From: Auricularia sp. M13
Lineage: Eukaryota > Basidiomycota > Agaricomycetes > Auriculariales > Auriculariaceae
DNA: 64,000 nucleotides
Direction of reading: 5' to 3'
NCBI GenBank assembly: GCA_037042915.1
Contig: CM073200.1
Location: forward strand, 496,001 to 560,000
Shown: in pieces, positions 55,630 through 64,000 of the stretch
How positions within the stretch are numbered: position 1 is the first letter of the stretch
Layout of the letters: each line of letters begins with the position of its first letter
Made by a program: the position numbers and the translations under genes
Notes under the pieces: model-generated
Seen by the model: only the letters and a program-made list of their open reading frames with translations
What the model was told of the DNA's origin: nothing
Databases searched by the model: none

Positions 55630-56973
55630 ATGCCCGTCTCCAGCCTGCCGTCTGAACTGCTGCTCGTCATCCTGGACTATGCCACCTCGGAGCCGTCGAC
55701 GTTCGACCTGCGCGCGCCGGACGCCTTCGCGTACCCGCCGTGCCCGACCTACCCCGAGCGCTCGGCGACGCTGCGGGCGACCCTGGCGACCAAGCTCGCG
55801 CTCACGGCGGTCTGCAGCACCTGGCGCGCGCTGTCCGAGCGCTACCTGTACTCTGCCATCCTGCTCGCGTCGCTCGAGTCGCTGCCCAAGCTCTGCCGCG
55901 CCCTGTGCCGCGAGCGCGGCGCGCGCCCCAGCTCGCCCGCGTACGACGTCCTCACCCAGCCGCCGCACCTGATCCCGCCGCACCTGCTCGACAGCGTGCG
56001 CCACGGCAGGGCCAACGGCTGGTGGGCGCGCCGCCTGGACTTTGTCGTCGCGGACGTGCCCGAGCTGCCGGACAACGAGTGGTCCGACGCGCTCTGCGAC
56101 AACTACGTCTTCCTCATCTCCCTGCTGCTGCGCGCCTGCCCGAACCTGCAGACGGTCATCAACTGCGTCAAGACGCCGCACTGGTTCAATTTGGTCTGCA
56201 TGAAGGCCGCCACGGGCATCAACCGCAAGGCCATCCGCGTCGTCTACCACGAGGTCCACACCCCGCTCTCCTCGCCGCGCCGCCTCGCCCGCTTCCTGCG
56301 CGAGGCCCGCAACCTCTGCGTCTTTGACGGCTCCGTCGAGATCTGCCAGGGCGACCCGGACGACACCACGACGGAGGAGAGCGAGGGCGAGGGCGACGGC
56401 GGCCCGCACGCCCGCGACCCGCCGCGCATCTCGCTCCCGCTCCTCACCGCCATGCGCGTGCCGACGAACGAGTCGCGCCACGTCAACTGGTCGCGCGCGC
56501 ACCTGCCGCGCCTGCGCGCGATCAAGGTCGGCTTCGTCAACTTCGGCGACGACGAGACGTACCTGCGCCGCTTCCTCAGCAACCACGCGACGATCGACGC
56601 CGTCGAGTTCATGGACGAGGCCGACGGCGCGTCCTGGGACACCGTGCTCACCAGCGGCCTCCCGCTCACGCGCCTCATCTTCGACCACGCCGTCCACCAC
56701 CGCGTGCGCACCGCCAAGGCGCTCCCGCCGACCGTCACCCACGTCGGCGTCCGCTTCCGCCGCCTGCAGGCGAGCCGCGCCGACCACCGCGCGCTCTTCG
56801 CCTCCCTCGCGCTCTTCGCCGGCGCCCGCGTCGTCCGCCTGCTCCACCCGCGCCTCGTCGCAGACCTCACCGAGCGCCACCACTCGCGCCTGCGCGCCTG
56901 GCTCGAGCCGCTCACCCTGCGCGGCGTCCGGCTCGAGGACCCCGCCGGCAACCTGCTCTGGCCGGACTTGTAG
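55630..56973 (+). CDS. F-box-like protein (intronless, GC-rich)
   Basis: A single 447-codon exon. The N-terminus MPVSSLPSELLLVILDYATS, then ATKLALTAVCSTWRALSERYL and LYSAILLASL, is an F-box with a short insertion between its helices. The rest has no sharp motif but shows recurrent Leu-rich segments (LLRACPNLQTVINC, LPRLRAIKVGFVNF, GLPLTRLIFDHAV). Third-position GC is extreme (nearly all codons end in C or G), far above neighbouring F-box genes, and it lacks introns. That also makes long open frames on the opposite strand, which I treat as shadows. The likely role is SCF substrate recognition. Confidence 0.75.
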   Translation: MPVSSLPSELLLVILDYATSEPSTFDLRAPDAFAYPPCPTYPERSATLRATLATKLALTAVCSTWRALSERYLYSAILLASLESLPKLCRALCRERGARPSSPAYDVLTQPPHLIPPHLLDSVRHGRANGWWARRLDFVVADVPELPDNEWSDALCDNYVFLISLLLRACPNLQTVINCVKTPHWFNLVCMKAATGINRKAIRVVYHEVHTPLSSPRRLARFLREARNLCVFDGSVEICQGDPDDTTTEESEGEGDGGPHARDPPRISLPLLTAMRVPTNESRHVNWSRAHLPRLRAIKVGFVNFGDDETYLRRFLSNHATIDAVEFMDEADGASWDTVLTSGLPLTRLIFDHAVHHRVRTAKALPPTVTHVGVRFRRLQASRADHRALFASLALFAGARVVRLLHPRLVADLTERHHSRLRAWLEPLTLRGVRLEDPAGNLLWPDL

Positions 56974-58851
56974 TAGTGGCGTCCACCTCGCCCTTCCCGT
57001 GCGTGCGTGCGTGCGCGCCGTCACGTATACGTCGGGCCGAATATACCATCGTGCGTGCGACGACCCTGCTCAGCCACCAGCTTTGCTGACCTCTTGTCCC
57101 AGGATCGGACGCGCCCCTTGACCGGGCGCTGGCTTGGTCACGACAGGCGGTGCCCCCCGCGCTTGCGCCAGGTCGGCGCTGACAGGACAGTCGATTGCGC
57201 AATGCGAGCGCGCGGACGTTTTTGTACAGTAGGCGGCGAGATGACTGTACTTACCTATATTATTGGCACCCTAGCCGCCTTATTTTCATACATGCTATCT
57301 TTTGGTAACATTTTTGCAGCTAATGCCAACTTGCGACGCTGGGTCGCAATTAAAGCAAAGCTGCTGAGTCGACATCAAGGCTTCAATTGACAGTCCGGCG
57401 GCCGACTCAGAAATTCACACCAAGATTAAGAAATCGTCTCGACTCCGCTGCCGACCCATTGCTATAAGCTATTAGTATCAGGTTCTCGGGACGGTACATA
57501 GCACTGGAAAAAATGCGGGACCGTCAACTACTAAGTAGTTTAATGCAGCCGCCGAGCAGGCGATTAAGAAGGCGCCAGTTCTGTAGTTCGACTTTATTCG
57601 GGATACCGGCGCCCGTGAACCTTAAAAAGAGAAGGCCACGGTGCAAGCGATGGTCGCGTGAATATCGCGAAGGAATTGATAAAAATACCGTGCAACTGTT
57701 GCGTTTCGCGTCCTTTGAAAGAATGCCGGTTGAACCGCGCCTCAGATACAGTACCTATCAGAATAAGTACTGTAGTGCACAGTCGTCCGGCCCGGGAACA
57801 GTCGCATTGATCATGAATGTTCCGCCAGGTCTGGAAGCCAGATAACCTCGACGAGCACCCCGTAACTGTAACAAGAACTTCAAAGTTGAAGGTCTTGATA
57901 TGAAGCCGGGCCCCTCCCCCCTCCATTGACTCAGAATAACCGTCTCGACAAAGATTCCCAACAATGAGAGCGTCGGCCGACTGTACTGCATCATCATTCG
58001 CCAGACAGAAAAGCTGCGAATTGCGAACAGGATTACGACAGTCGTTGCTCGGCGCGGCCGCACGGCGCAGAAGTGGCCATTGGGTTTCGAGAGCCTGTCC
58101 CGGATGAAGGGAAAAAAAGACGCAAGCCGGACCAGGAGTGCAAGTGCTGCCAGATAGACGCGACTGTAATAGGGACCCACGCGTGGCAAGAGCCCAACAA
58201 AAAGAGGTTTGAGAGTGTTCGTTCACAACTCTGAGTATTTCTCGAGCAGATAGCTTTACGCTGCGAAATGAGCGAGCACCGAAGAACATGCTGGGCAAAG
58301 AGCAGCGGGCGATGTCGATGATGGTGCGAGGACGAAAAACAGAATGTCACGGATCATGCCGGCTGCCATTTTCTTCCTCCTTTGTCACTACCTCTGCAAG
58401 TCTCGATATGTATTCAGTCTTCGAAGATATTGATTGTTCTCGGGAATTGCGAGCATGAAGAGACAAGAGCAAGCAGATGTAGGACTTCGAAAGGTGTCAC
58501 TTTTCATTCGTTTCGAGGGGCTTCCAGACGCTGGAATCGAGGCCACAGGCTTTTCATCTGATATTATATCATTTGCGCCACGCAAATGGACCAGTTCACA
58601 CGAGATCTTTGGCGTTGAGGAGGGTTCCGAAGCCATCATCAGCTCCCGGCCGATTTCAGGGTTTGCGATGCGAGATAGGCGCGCAGAGATGCACAGTCGG
58701 TGTCGGAATGCAAGGTCGTTGAGCATGTGGTGGAGTGGTCTATCTAACACGATCGGGCCATGCAAGGGCGGGAAGGAGAAGGATTGCAGAGCGTAAAGGA
58801 TGAGAGAGAAAAGAATTACAATTGGAGACGCGAGCGAGATTGGAGAGTGGT
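56974..58851. other. 1.9-kb gap between F-box-like gene and cofilin
   Basis: 3' flanks of two convergent genes. AT content is higher than in the flanking genes. A 62-codon hydrophobic ORF (57,202-57,390) and minus-strand frames near 57,600-58,300 have no recognisable domain, and I do not call them genes. No tRNA or snRNA recognised. Confidence 0.45.
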
Positions 58852-59388
58852 TTATGCGCCCTTGGACGCCTTCTCGAGCACTGTGTCGAGTTACTATAAT
58901 GATATTGGGGTAAAATAATGAGTGCGCACCAGTCTCGTATGCGACTTCAGAGTGGTCCGTGCCCTGGATCTCGACGGCGATGCCGACAAGCGAGCGGCGC
59001 AGGGCGTCCTTGGAGGAGGCAAAGACCATCTTCTGCTTGATCTTGCTCTCGTCGGGCGACCAGGAGAAGAAGCAGAGCTTGTTGCGCTTGCCTGCGCCCT
59101 CCTTCTCGAACTCGAAGTCGTAGACGGCCCACCGGCACTCGGCGTCGGGCAGCTCAGCGAGGAAGTCCTCGTACGAGCCGGTCTCGGACGTCTTGGCGAC
59201 GACGATCTCGGTGTTGGACGCGTTGAGCGAGTAGATGATGTACTTGAACTTCTTGCCCAGCTTCAGCTCCTGGTACTTGGCCAGGCACTCGGGGTTCACA
59301 GCGACGCCGGACGACTGCAAAATGCAAGAGATCGTCAGCGATCTGCCGCCGCGGGGGCGCATGCACGACGCCCGCCCCGCCGTACCAT
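58852..59388 (-). CDS. COF1: Cofilin / ADF actin-severing protein
   Basis: Three exons on the minus strand (59388-59386, only the ATG; 59314-58930; 58880-58852) give 138 aa, the normal length of fungal cofilin. It begins M/SSGVAVNPECLAKYQELK, with the conserved N-terminal serines, then KYIIYSLNASNTEIVV, CRWAVYDFEFEKEG, LCFFSWSPDESKIKQKMVFASSKDAL and GIAVEIQGTDHSEVAYET, ending VLEKASKGA. The W-S-P-D-x-(A/S)-x-(I/V)-K-x-K-M segment is the actin-binding long helix. Cofilin severs and depolymerises actin filaments in the cytoplasm, controlled by phosphorylation of the N-terminal serine in animals. An ATG-only first exon is common in basidiomycete cofilin genes, as far as I recall. Confidence 0.95.
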
Positions 59389-60159
59389 GCTGTATGCGGC
59401 GCGGGAGAGGGATCGGGGGACGGTGGCGAGAGGGCAAAGGGCAAGCGACGCGGCGGCCTGCGGCAATTGCCTGCGCGAGCCCTCCTCCTTTCATCCCCGC
59501 ACCGCAATCGATCGGACAAAATGGAACGCACTCTCAAACGGGTAATCTGAGAGTCTGGACTGAAAGACCGTTGTTTTCTCATCCGATCGTGCGTATCGCG
59601 GATGACTGCGGCGCATGCGTTTCTCCGAGGAGTGCCTTACTAGACTGCGCACACGAGCTGCGGGGCGTTGTTTCCTTTCCCGATCGCGCAGCTCGCTCTC
59701 ATAATCTCATGTTATAAATCGGGCGTTCTGACTGCGGCGCATTCGCTAGAATGCCTATCTCAGTCCGAGGCTGCGAATCGTTGTTTTTGGCCCGATGTTA
59801 CCATCTCACGTGTAGACTGGCTTCCAACGCCTCGAAATTACATGACACGGCGAGACCTGTATGTCGCATGCGAGTCTTGAACACACGAAACTCTTGACTG
59901 CGCACGCCACCACTGCGCCCACCTGACGCGGACTGCGGGTGTTATTTCTTGGTCGATCGTGCGTCTCACTGCCGGCGGGGGTCACAAAGTTCAACGTTGG
60001 CTGCGGCACATTCAAGTGCAAGTGCATATTCCGCTGCCACAGGTGACGAGACGACGGAGTGTCGAGCGCACTGTCAAGATGTGCTTCCGGTCGAACCTTA
60101 ACTCTCTAATCTTTGTCCACGACCACTGTCCAGACCGTCATCATATCAACTAGCTCTCC
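59389..60159. other. Divergent promoter of cofilin and F-box gene, with degenerate repeats
   Basis: Contains imperfect copies of TTGTTTTCTCATCCGATCGT-like and GACTGCGGCGCATTCG-like segments near 59,570, 59,670, 59,730, 59,780 and 59,940. No gene seen. Confidence 0.5.
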
Positions 60160-61843
60160 ATGTCACTCAACGAGACATCGCGCATAAACCATCTTGATGT
60201 CATTCGTTCAGCCGTGCTTCCTCTTGTGCGATCGATAATGGCCGACGAGTATGTTTTGGCTGTGGTCATCTTCGACAATGCCTGATATACGTCGTACAGC
60301 TCCCATAGTCAAGCAAATGGCTATTTACTTGCGAAAAGGACGATACGAGCTTTCGTCGACAGTACCTTGCAGCCCGTTGCCCGGCAACTCAACAACATGT
60401 GCAAGATAAACCAGCTCCCCGCCGAGCTATTCCACGAGATCGCTTCGCTGCTGCCGCCGGAGGACCTTGAACGCGCGACATGTGTCTGTCAAAGCTGGCG
60501 GCAAACGTTGCTAAACACGCCTGGCCTTTGGACGCGCATCCGTCTGTACTCGCACTACATGCTCGCGAGCTCCAGGTCAAAGCTAACTGCCGCTTTCATC
60601 ACGACGCTTCTCTCGCAGTCAAGGCCTACCCATCACAATCGAGTTCGAATGCTGGGACTTTTTTGAGAGTACTCGTGACGGCTACAACGACATTGCCCAT
60701 ACTTTTATTGCGCAGATGCACCGCGTAAAGTCTCTGTCCATGTCACTCGGCCAGCTGACCGGCACCGACCTCGAACTAGTCCTCCTCACCCCCGCACCGA
60801 TTCTGAAATGCTTCAGGCTCCACGTACATGCCGACGGGGACTTGCCTCGGCTGCCAACTGAACTATTCTCCAACCAAGCCAAATTGGAAAGGGCCTCGTT
60901 CTACCGGATCATTCTCCCTGATTCTGCTTGCTCTGCCCTCACGTCGGTCACTCGACTATACTACAACTCATGGTCCATTGCCGATTCTGCCGTCCACACG
61001 ATCAATACCATGTTTCCTCACGTTCGTTCCTTGACTCTTGTCGGTCAGGAGCATAACAGCCCTCCATGCGACGGCATTACCTGCTTGTTGCCGCTCACTT
61101 TGCGCTTACCCAACCTCAACAATGTCGAGGCCACCATGGCCCTGTTCCCGAACGCGACCACTGTCTGCCTCAGTTCGGCGCTTCGTGAGAAGGACTGGAG
61201 TGGGCCTTTGGCGACGGATATTCTAGAGCCCGGGGCAAGCGTAACGAGCATCGATATACGCCGCCGGCCCTGGCAATGGAACGTATGGGATGAGGAGAAC
61301 GACCCTGCGCCGTGCAGACGCGACGGACTCTCCATCGGGCTGAATGGCACCGATGTCAATGTAGACCTAGAGCGTTACGAGGTCATAGATGCTATCGCGG
61401 CCTGCCCCCTCGGGCGCGACCTACGCACTGTCTCAGTCCCTCACGACCTTTGGAGATTCTTTTCGAAACGGCGCCTACCCGTCCTCGACACGTTGACTTT
61501 GTATCTCTTCGGCTACAGCCGTCGCGACGATCCGTTTACCCTTCCCTCACGGGCAGCTCCGCATCGTCATAAAATCTCTGCGCTGAGATTGGAGGCCGTG
61601 CCCGGCTCCGGGCGTCGGCGACTCTCAAAACAGGACATAGTGAATATCCTAGCGGCATTCGACCCGTCTGTGTTGGTCACGATTGTCCTTTGTGGACTTG
61701 ACTCTTCCTTGCGCTCTATGCGCGATGCACTTCGCTCTGTTGCTCCCCACGTCGTTATTAGCGTTCAGCCCCTAGTAGAGAAAGATCTCACTGACCCTTG
61801 GTTCTGGAAATTATCCGAGACTGATGCTATACGGCTCTATTAG
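60160..61843 (+). pseudogene. F-box protein, paralog of 26,004 gene, with apparent frameshift
   Basis: First exon 60160 to about 60249 (MSLNETSRINHLDVIRSAVL), a 60-bp intron, then the F-box INQLPAELFHEIASLLPP, EDLERATCVCQSWRQTLLN, TPGLWTRI. Around 60,620 the frame changes: upstream reads LLSQSRP and soon stops, while the expected continuation (GLPITIEFECWDFFES, then the open frame to 61,843 beginning near MHRVKSLSMSL) is in the next frame. The paralog at 26,004 is continuous at the same place (LARSQDLPLTIEY). So this copy has one frameshift: a young pseudogene or a sequencing/assembly error. The C-terminal end DPWFWKLSETDAI matches the paralog's end. Confidence 0.75.
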
Positions 61844-62545
61844 GGATAGGGAATGTCCGAGTTGAGCTCTAGCTTACTGTTCAATTTCTTGTGAGGACTA
61901 TGAACCTCCGAATACTATCAATGAGAAACTCCGCGCATGACCACCGCATGGCAATTCCGATTCTGTGAGATAGCAGGCTCCTTGCTCGCCAATGATCCGG
62001 GCAAATTGTGGGCTCGTTTCCCTATGAGGAGGCCGCCCACGCATCGCACAGCACCGGAGATTCGTCGTAAATTAGGGACATCGGCATTGTCAATGGCGTC
62101 GCTTGTATTCATCGATTGTCGCTTTTTTGCGCTGCGCCCAGCGCACTCAGCTGTTGTATGGGATCGTGACTCACCCGAACGACAGAAGCCAAAGCCGGAA
62201 GGATCCCAGCTGAGACTTTGTTTCCGATGGATGAACTTGCCTAGATAATAGTAGATTTGGCGATTTCCTATGGGCTGTGCTCGGCCAGGCGCTCGATCGG
62301 AAAAGGTTGCGAGGGAACTCTTGCACATGCATTAATGAAGGATTTATCTGTTCCTTAAAGCTCTCCGCCACCATCTCAATCTGTATACCGTCTCATGGAC
62401 AAGGAATACAGAAAAATGTCGCTCGGTGGCAACGTCGGCTTCGGGCATGCGAAGTGATGGATCGACAGTTCCGAAGCCGTACCAATTGCCGGCGCCATGA
62501 CGCGCGGAAATAGCAACACCCTCTCCCTCCTAGTACGTGCGCGCA
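61844..62545. other. Gap between F-box gene and APP1-like gene
   Basis: 3' flank and promoter. Open frames on both strands show no domain. Confidence 0.5.
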
Positions 62546-64000
62546 ATGAAGAGCCTGGACACCTTCCGCAAGCGCGCCTCGCGATCTTTCGTCGCAGTCA
62601 AGGACTATGTGGTCGACGCTGCGCCGCGCACGCCCAGAAGCTCCAACAGTGACCCCACGCCGACCAGCGACGAGCGCGTGTTACTATTTCCTGGCTGGGC
62701 AACGCGCAAATATCGCCATGCGCTGGCTCCTGATACCCAGAGTGCGTTCCGCTGGCCCTGAAGCCCACAAAATGATACTAAACACGTTCCAACAGACCAG
62801 TTCACGATAGATGTCTACGTATCCGGATATGTTGCCAACTTCACACGACCAGAGGCCGCGACACGAGCGCAGAAGGCGCTGTTGTACGCCGCAAAGAGTC
62901 AGTTGACAGTGGTAACGCATTCCAGCGAACAGTTCCTGACGTGCAACCCCAGACTTTGCAACACTTCCCAAATTGGTCAAAACGATCGCACATCCCCCAC
63001 AAGAAGAATCGCCTCCTCCGATACAACTCCATCTGTCACCGTCAACTGAAGCGTTACTCGCAACCAAGAAGCTACCACCGCGTCCGACAGAAATCAACGA
63101 TGAACTCGAACGGATAGCCCTCGCTCAGATGTACGAGGACGAAACGGCGACCCAGTTCTCGCAAGACTCCTTTGGCGCGTCCATACATGCTCCAGACGAT
63201 ATGGAGCACGGCAGTCCTCCCCCTTCCATGGCTGGTCTCTCGCCAGAGGAAGTTCGCCAATTGCACCTGAACCTGCACACGCGACTCCGCGCATTCTGGA
63301 GTAGCCCTCTGCCCGGACGCGTCATCCGGCTATCTTTATACCTCGAGGGCGACCCAGAAGAACCGCTCCTGGTGCAGAACGTTCTGACAGACGCGCAGGG
63401 CGCCTTCGCAATCCAGTTGCAGGTGCCCTGGGAACGCATGATTGCGCACCCGCGCGCCAAGTTCGTCGCGCACGGCGACATCGGCTCCTCGCCTAACTTC
63501 GTGCGCGTTACGGCCGACCTTCTCCCGTCCCCCGGCCGCGACAAGGCCGCATCTCCCAAAGAGCTTCCCACGGACAGCTTCGTGCTTCCGCTCACGCACG
63601 CGCGCGTCCGCCTGATCTCCGATGTGGACGACACGGTGAAGAACTCGGACATCGTTGCCGGCGCGCGCGCGGCGTTCCACAACGTGTTCGTAAAGCACCT
63701 GGACGACGTGGTCATCCACGAGATGCGTGATTGGTACCAGGCCATGTATGCGCGCGGCGTGCGCTTTCACTACGTTGTGAGTTGCATCCCAGCGCTCTCG
63801 CTCGACTATCACTAAATATTTCTCTGCCACACAGTCCAACTCACCATGGGAGCTTTTGCCCGTGCTGAACGACTTTATCCGCGTCTCGCAGCTGCCGGAG
63901 GGGTCGCTGAAACTGAAGTACTACGGCGGCGCGCGTGAGTTCTTCTCAAACATCCGCGAACCGGCGGGCCAGCGCAAGCGCGCGGGCGTGCTTGAAGTGC
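62546..64000 (+). CDS. app1: APP1-type phosphatidate phosphatase (partial, runs off right edge)
   Basis: At least four exons (62546 to about 62741, about 62792-62897, about 62952-63777, from about 63835). The catalytic domain (APP1/DUF2183) contains VRLISDVDDTVKNSDIVAGA, where DVDDT is the D-x-D-x-T HAD-like motif, then VIHEMRDWYQAMYARGVRFHYV joined to SNSPWELLPVLNDF and LPEGSLKLKYYGGA. In yeast App1 dephosphorylates phosphatidate at endocytic actin patches. Upstream domains include FTIDVYVSGYVANFT and a Pro/Ser-rich linker. Visible parts are intact. The nearby cofilin gene is also actin-related, but adjacency proves nothing. Confidence 0.85.

Noticed and set aside
55582-57024. 480-codon minus-strand ORF opposite the F-box-like gene
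   Set aside because: A shadow of extreme GC3 on the other strand; its composition (Val/Ala/Arg/Glu/Asp) is that of an antisense frame and there is no domain.
57202-57390. 62-codon hydrophobic ORF in the 1.9-kb gap
   Set aside because: Short, no homology recognised, no promoter or splice context; hydrophobic ORFs of this size arise by chance in AT-richer DNA.
1-64000. CRISPR array, prophage or bacterial operon
   Set aside because: No regular spacer-repeat pattern and all clear genes are eukaryotic and spliced.

Overview
The window is nuclear DNA of a basidiomycete, almost certainly an Agaricomycete. The evidence is dense genes with many 42-70 bp introns (GT-AG, CTRAC-like branch sites), CTG/GC-rich codon use, tandem F-box genes, a cytochrome P450, a chromodomain Ty3-type retroelement, and a large ORF of a transposase-like family that is abundant in mushroom-forming fungi. 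No operon-like or bacterial organisation is seen.

Positions 1-15,900 are a transposon nest. A minus-strand LINE (ORF1 with a CCHC knuckle and RGG tail, then an APE-type endonuclease running off the left edge) carries two later insertions. One is a 569-bp MITE-like element at 882-1450 with a perfect 9-bp target duplication, sitting between ORF1 and ORF2. The other is a complete-looking 8.6-kb Ty3/gypsy chromovirus at 2802-11412 with near-identical 723-bp LTRs and a CCGTC duplication, sitting in the first codons of ORF1. The chromovirus carries an antisense passenger gene with a Zn2Cys6-spaced cysteine cluster between the chromodomain and the 3' LTR. Just beyond is an intact 947-codon transposase-like ORF (12,637-15,480).

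Positions 15,900-31,200 hold host genes: a class II eIF4E (4EHP type), KEI1 (inositol phosphorylceramide synthase subunit, minus strand), three tandem plus-strand paralogs of an unnamed fungal family (18,756-25,311; one keeps an E-x-K nuclease-like motif), a degenerate MYND-like ORF, an F-box gene, SGF73 (SAGA deubiquitinase module) and RPL7/uL30.

Positions 31,200-45,100 hold a 14-exon aldehyde dehydrogenase (minus), two F-box genes, a cytochrome P450, an amidase-signature hydrolase and a polyQ/RGG low-complexity protein. The dehydrogenase, P450 and amidase are individually plausible in degradation of aromatic or lipid compounds, but nothing shows that they form a cluster.

Positions 45,900-64,000 hold a very large disordered minus-strand protein with seven H-x-R-x-x-S/T sites (the NDR/LATS-kinase consensus), a small secreted protein, an intronless GC-rich F-box-like gene, cofilin (minus), another F-box gene with an apparent frameshift, and an APP1-type phosphatidate phosphatase cut by the right edge. 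Exon coordinates are my own reading of splice signals. For the genes whose total exon length I checked (eIF4E, the three tandem paralogs, F-box at 26,004, SGF73, RPL7, F-box at 36,195, small secreted protein, cofilin) the lengths sum to whole codons.
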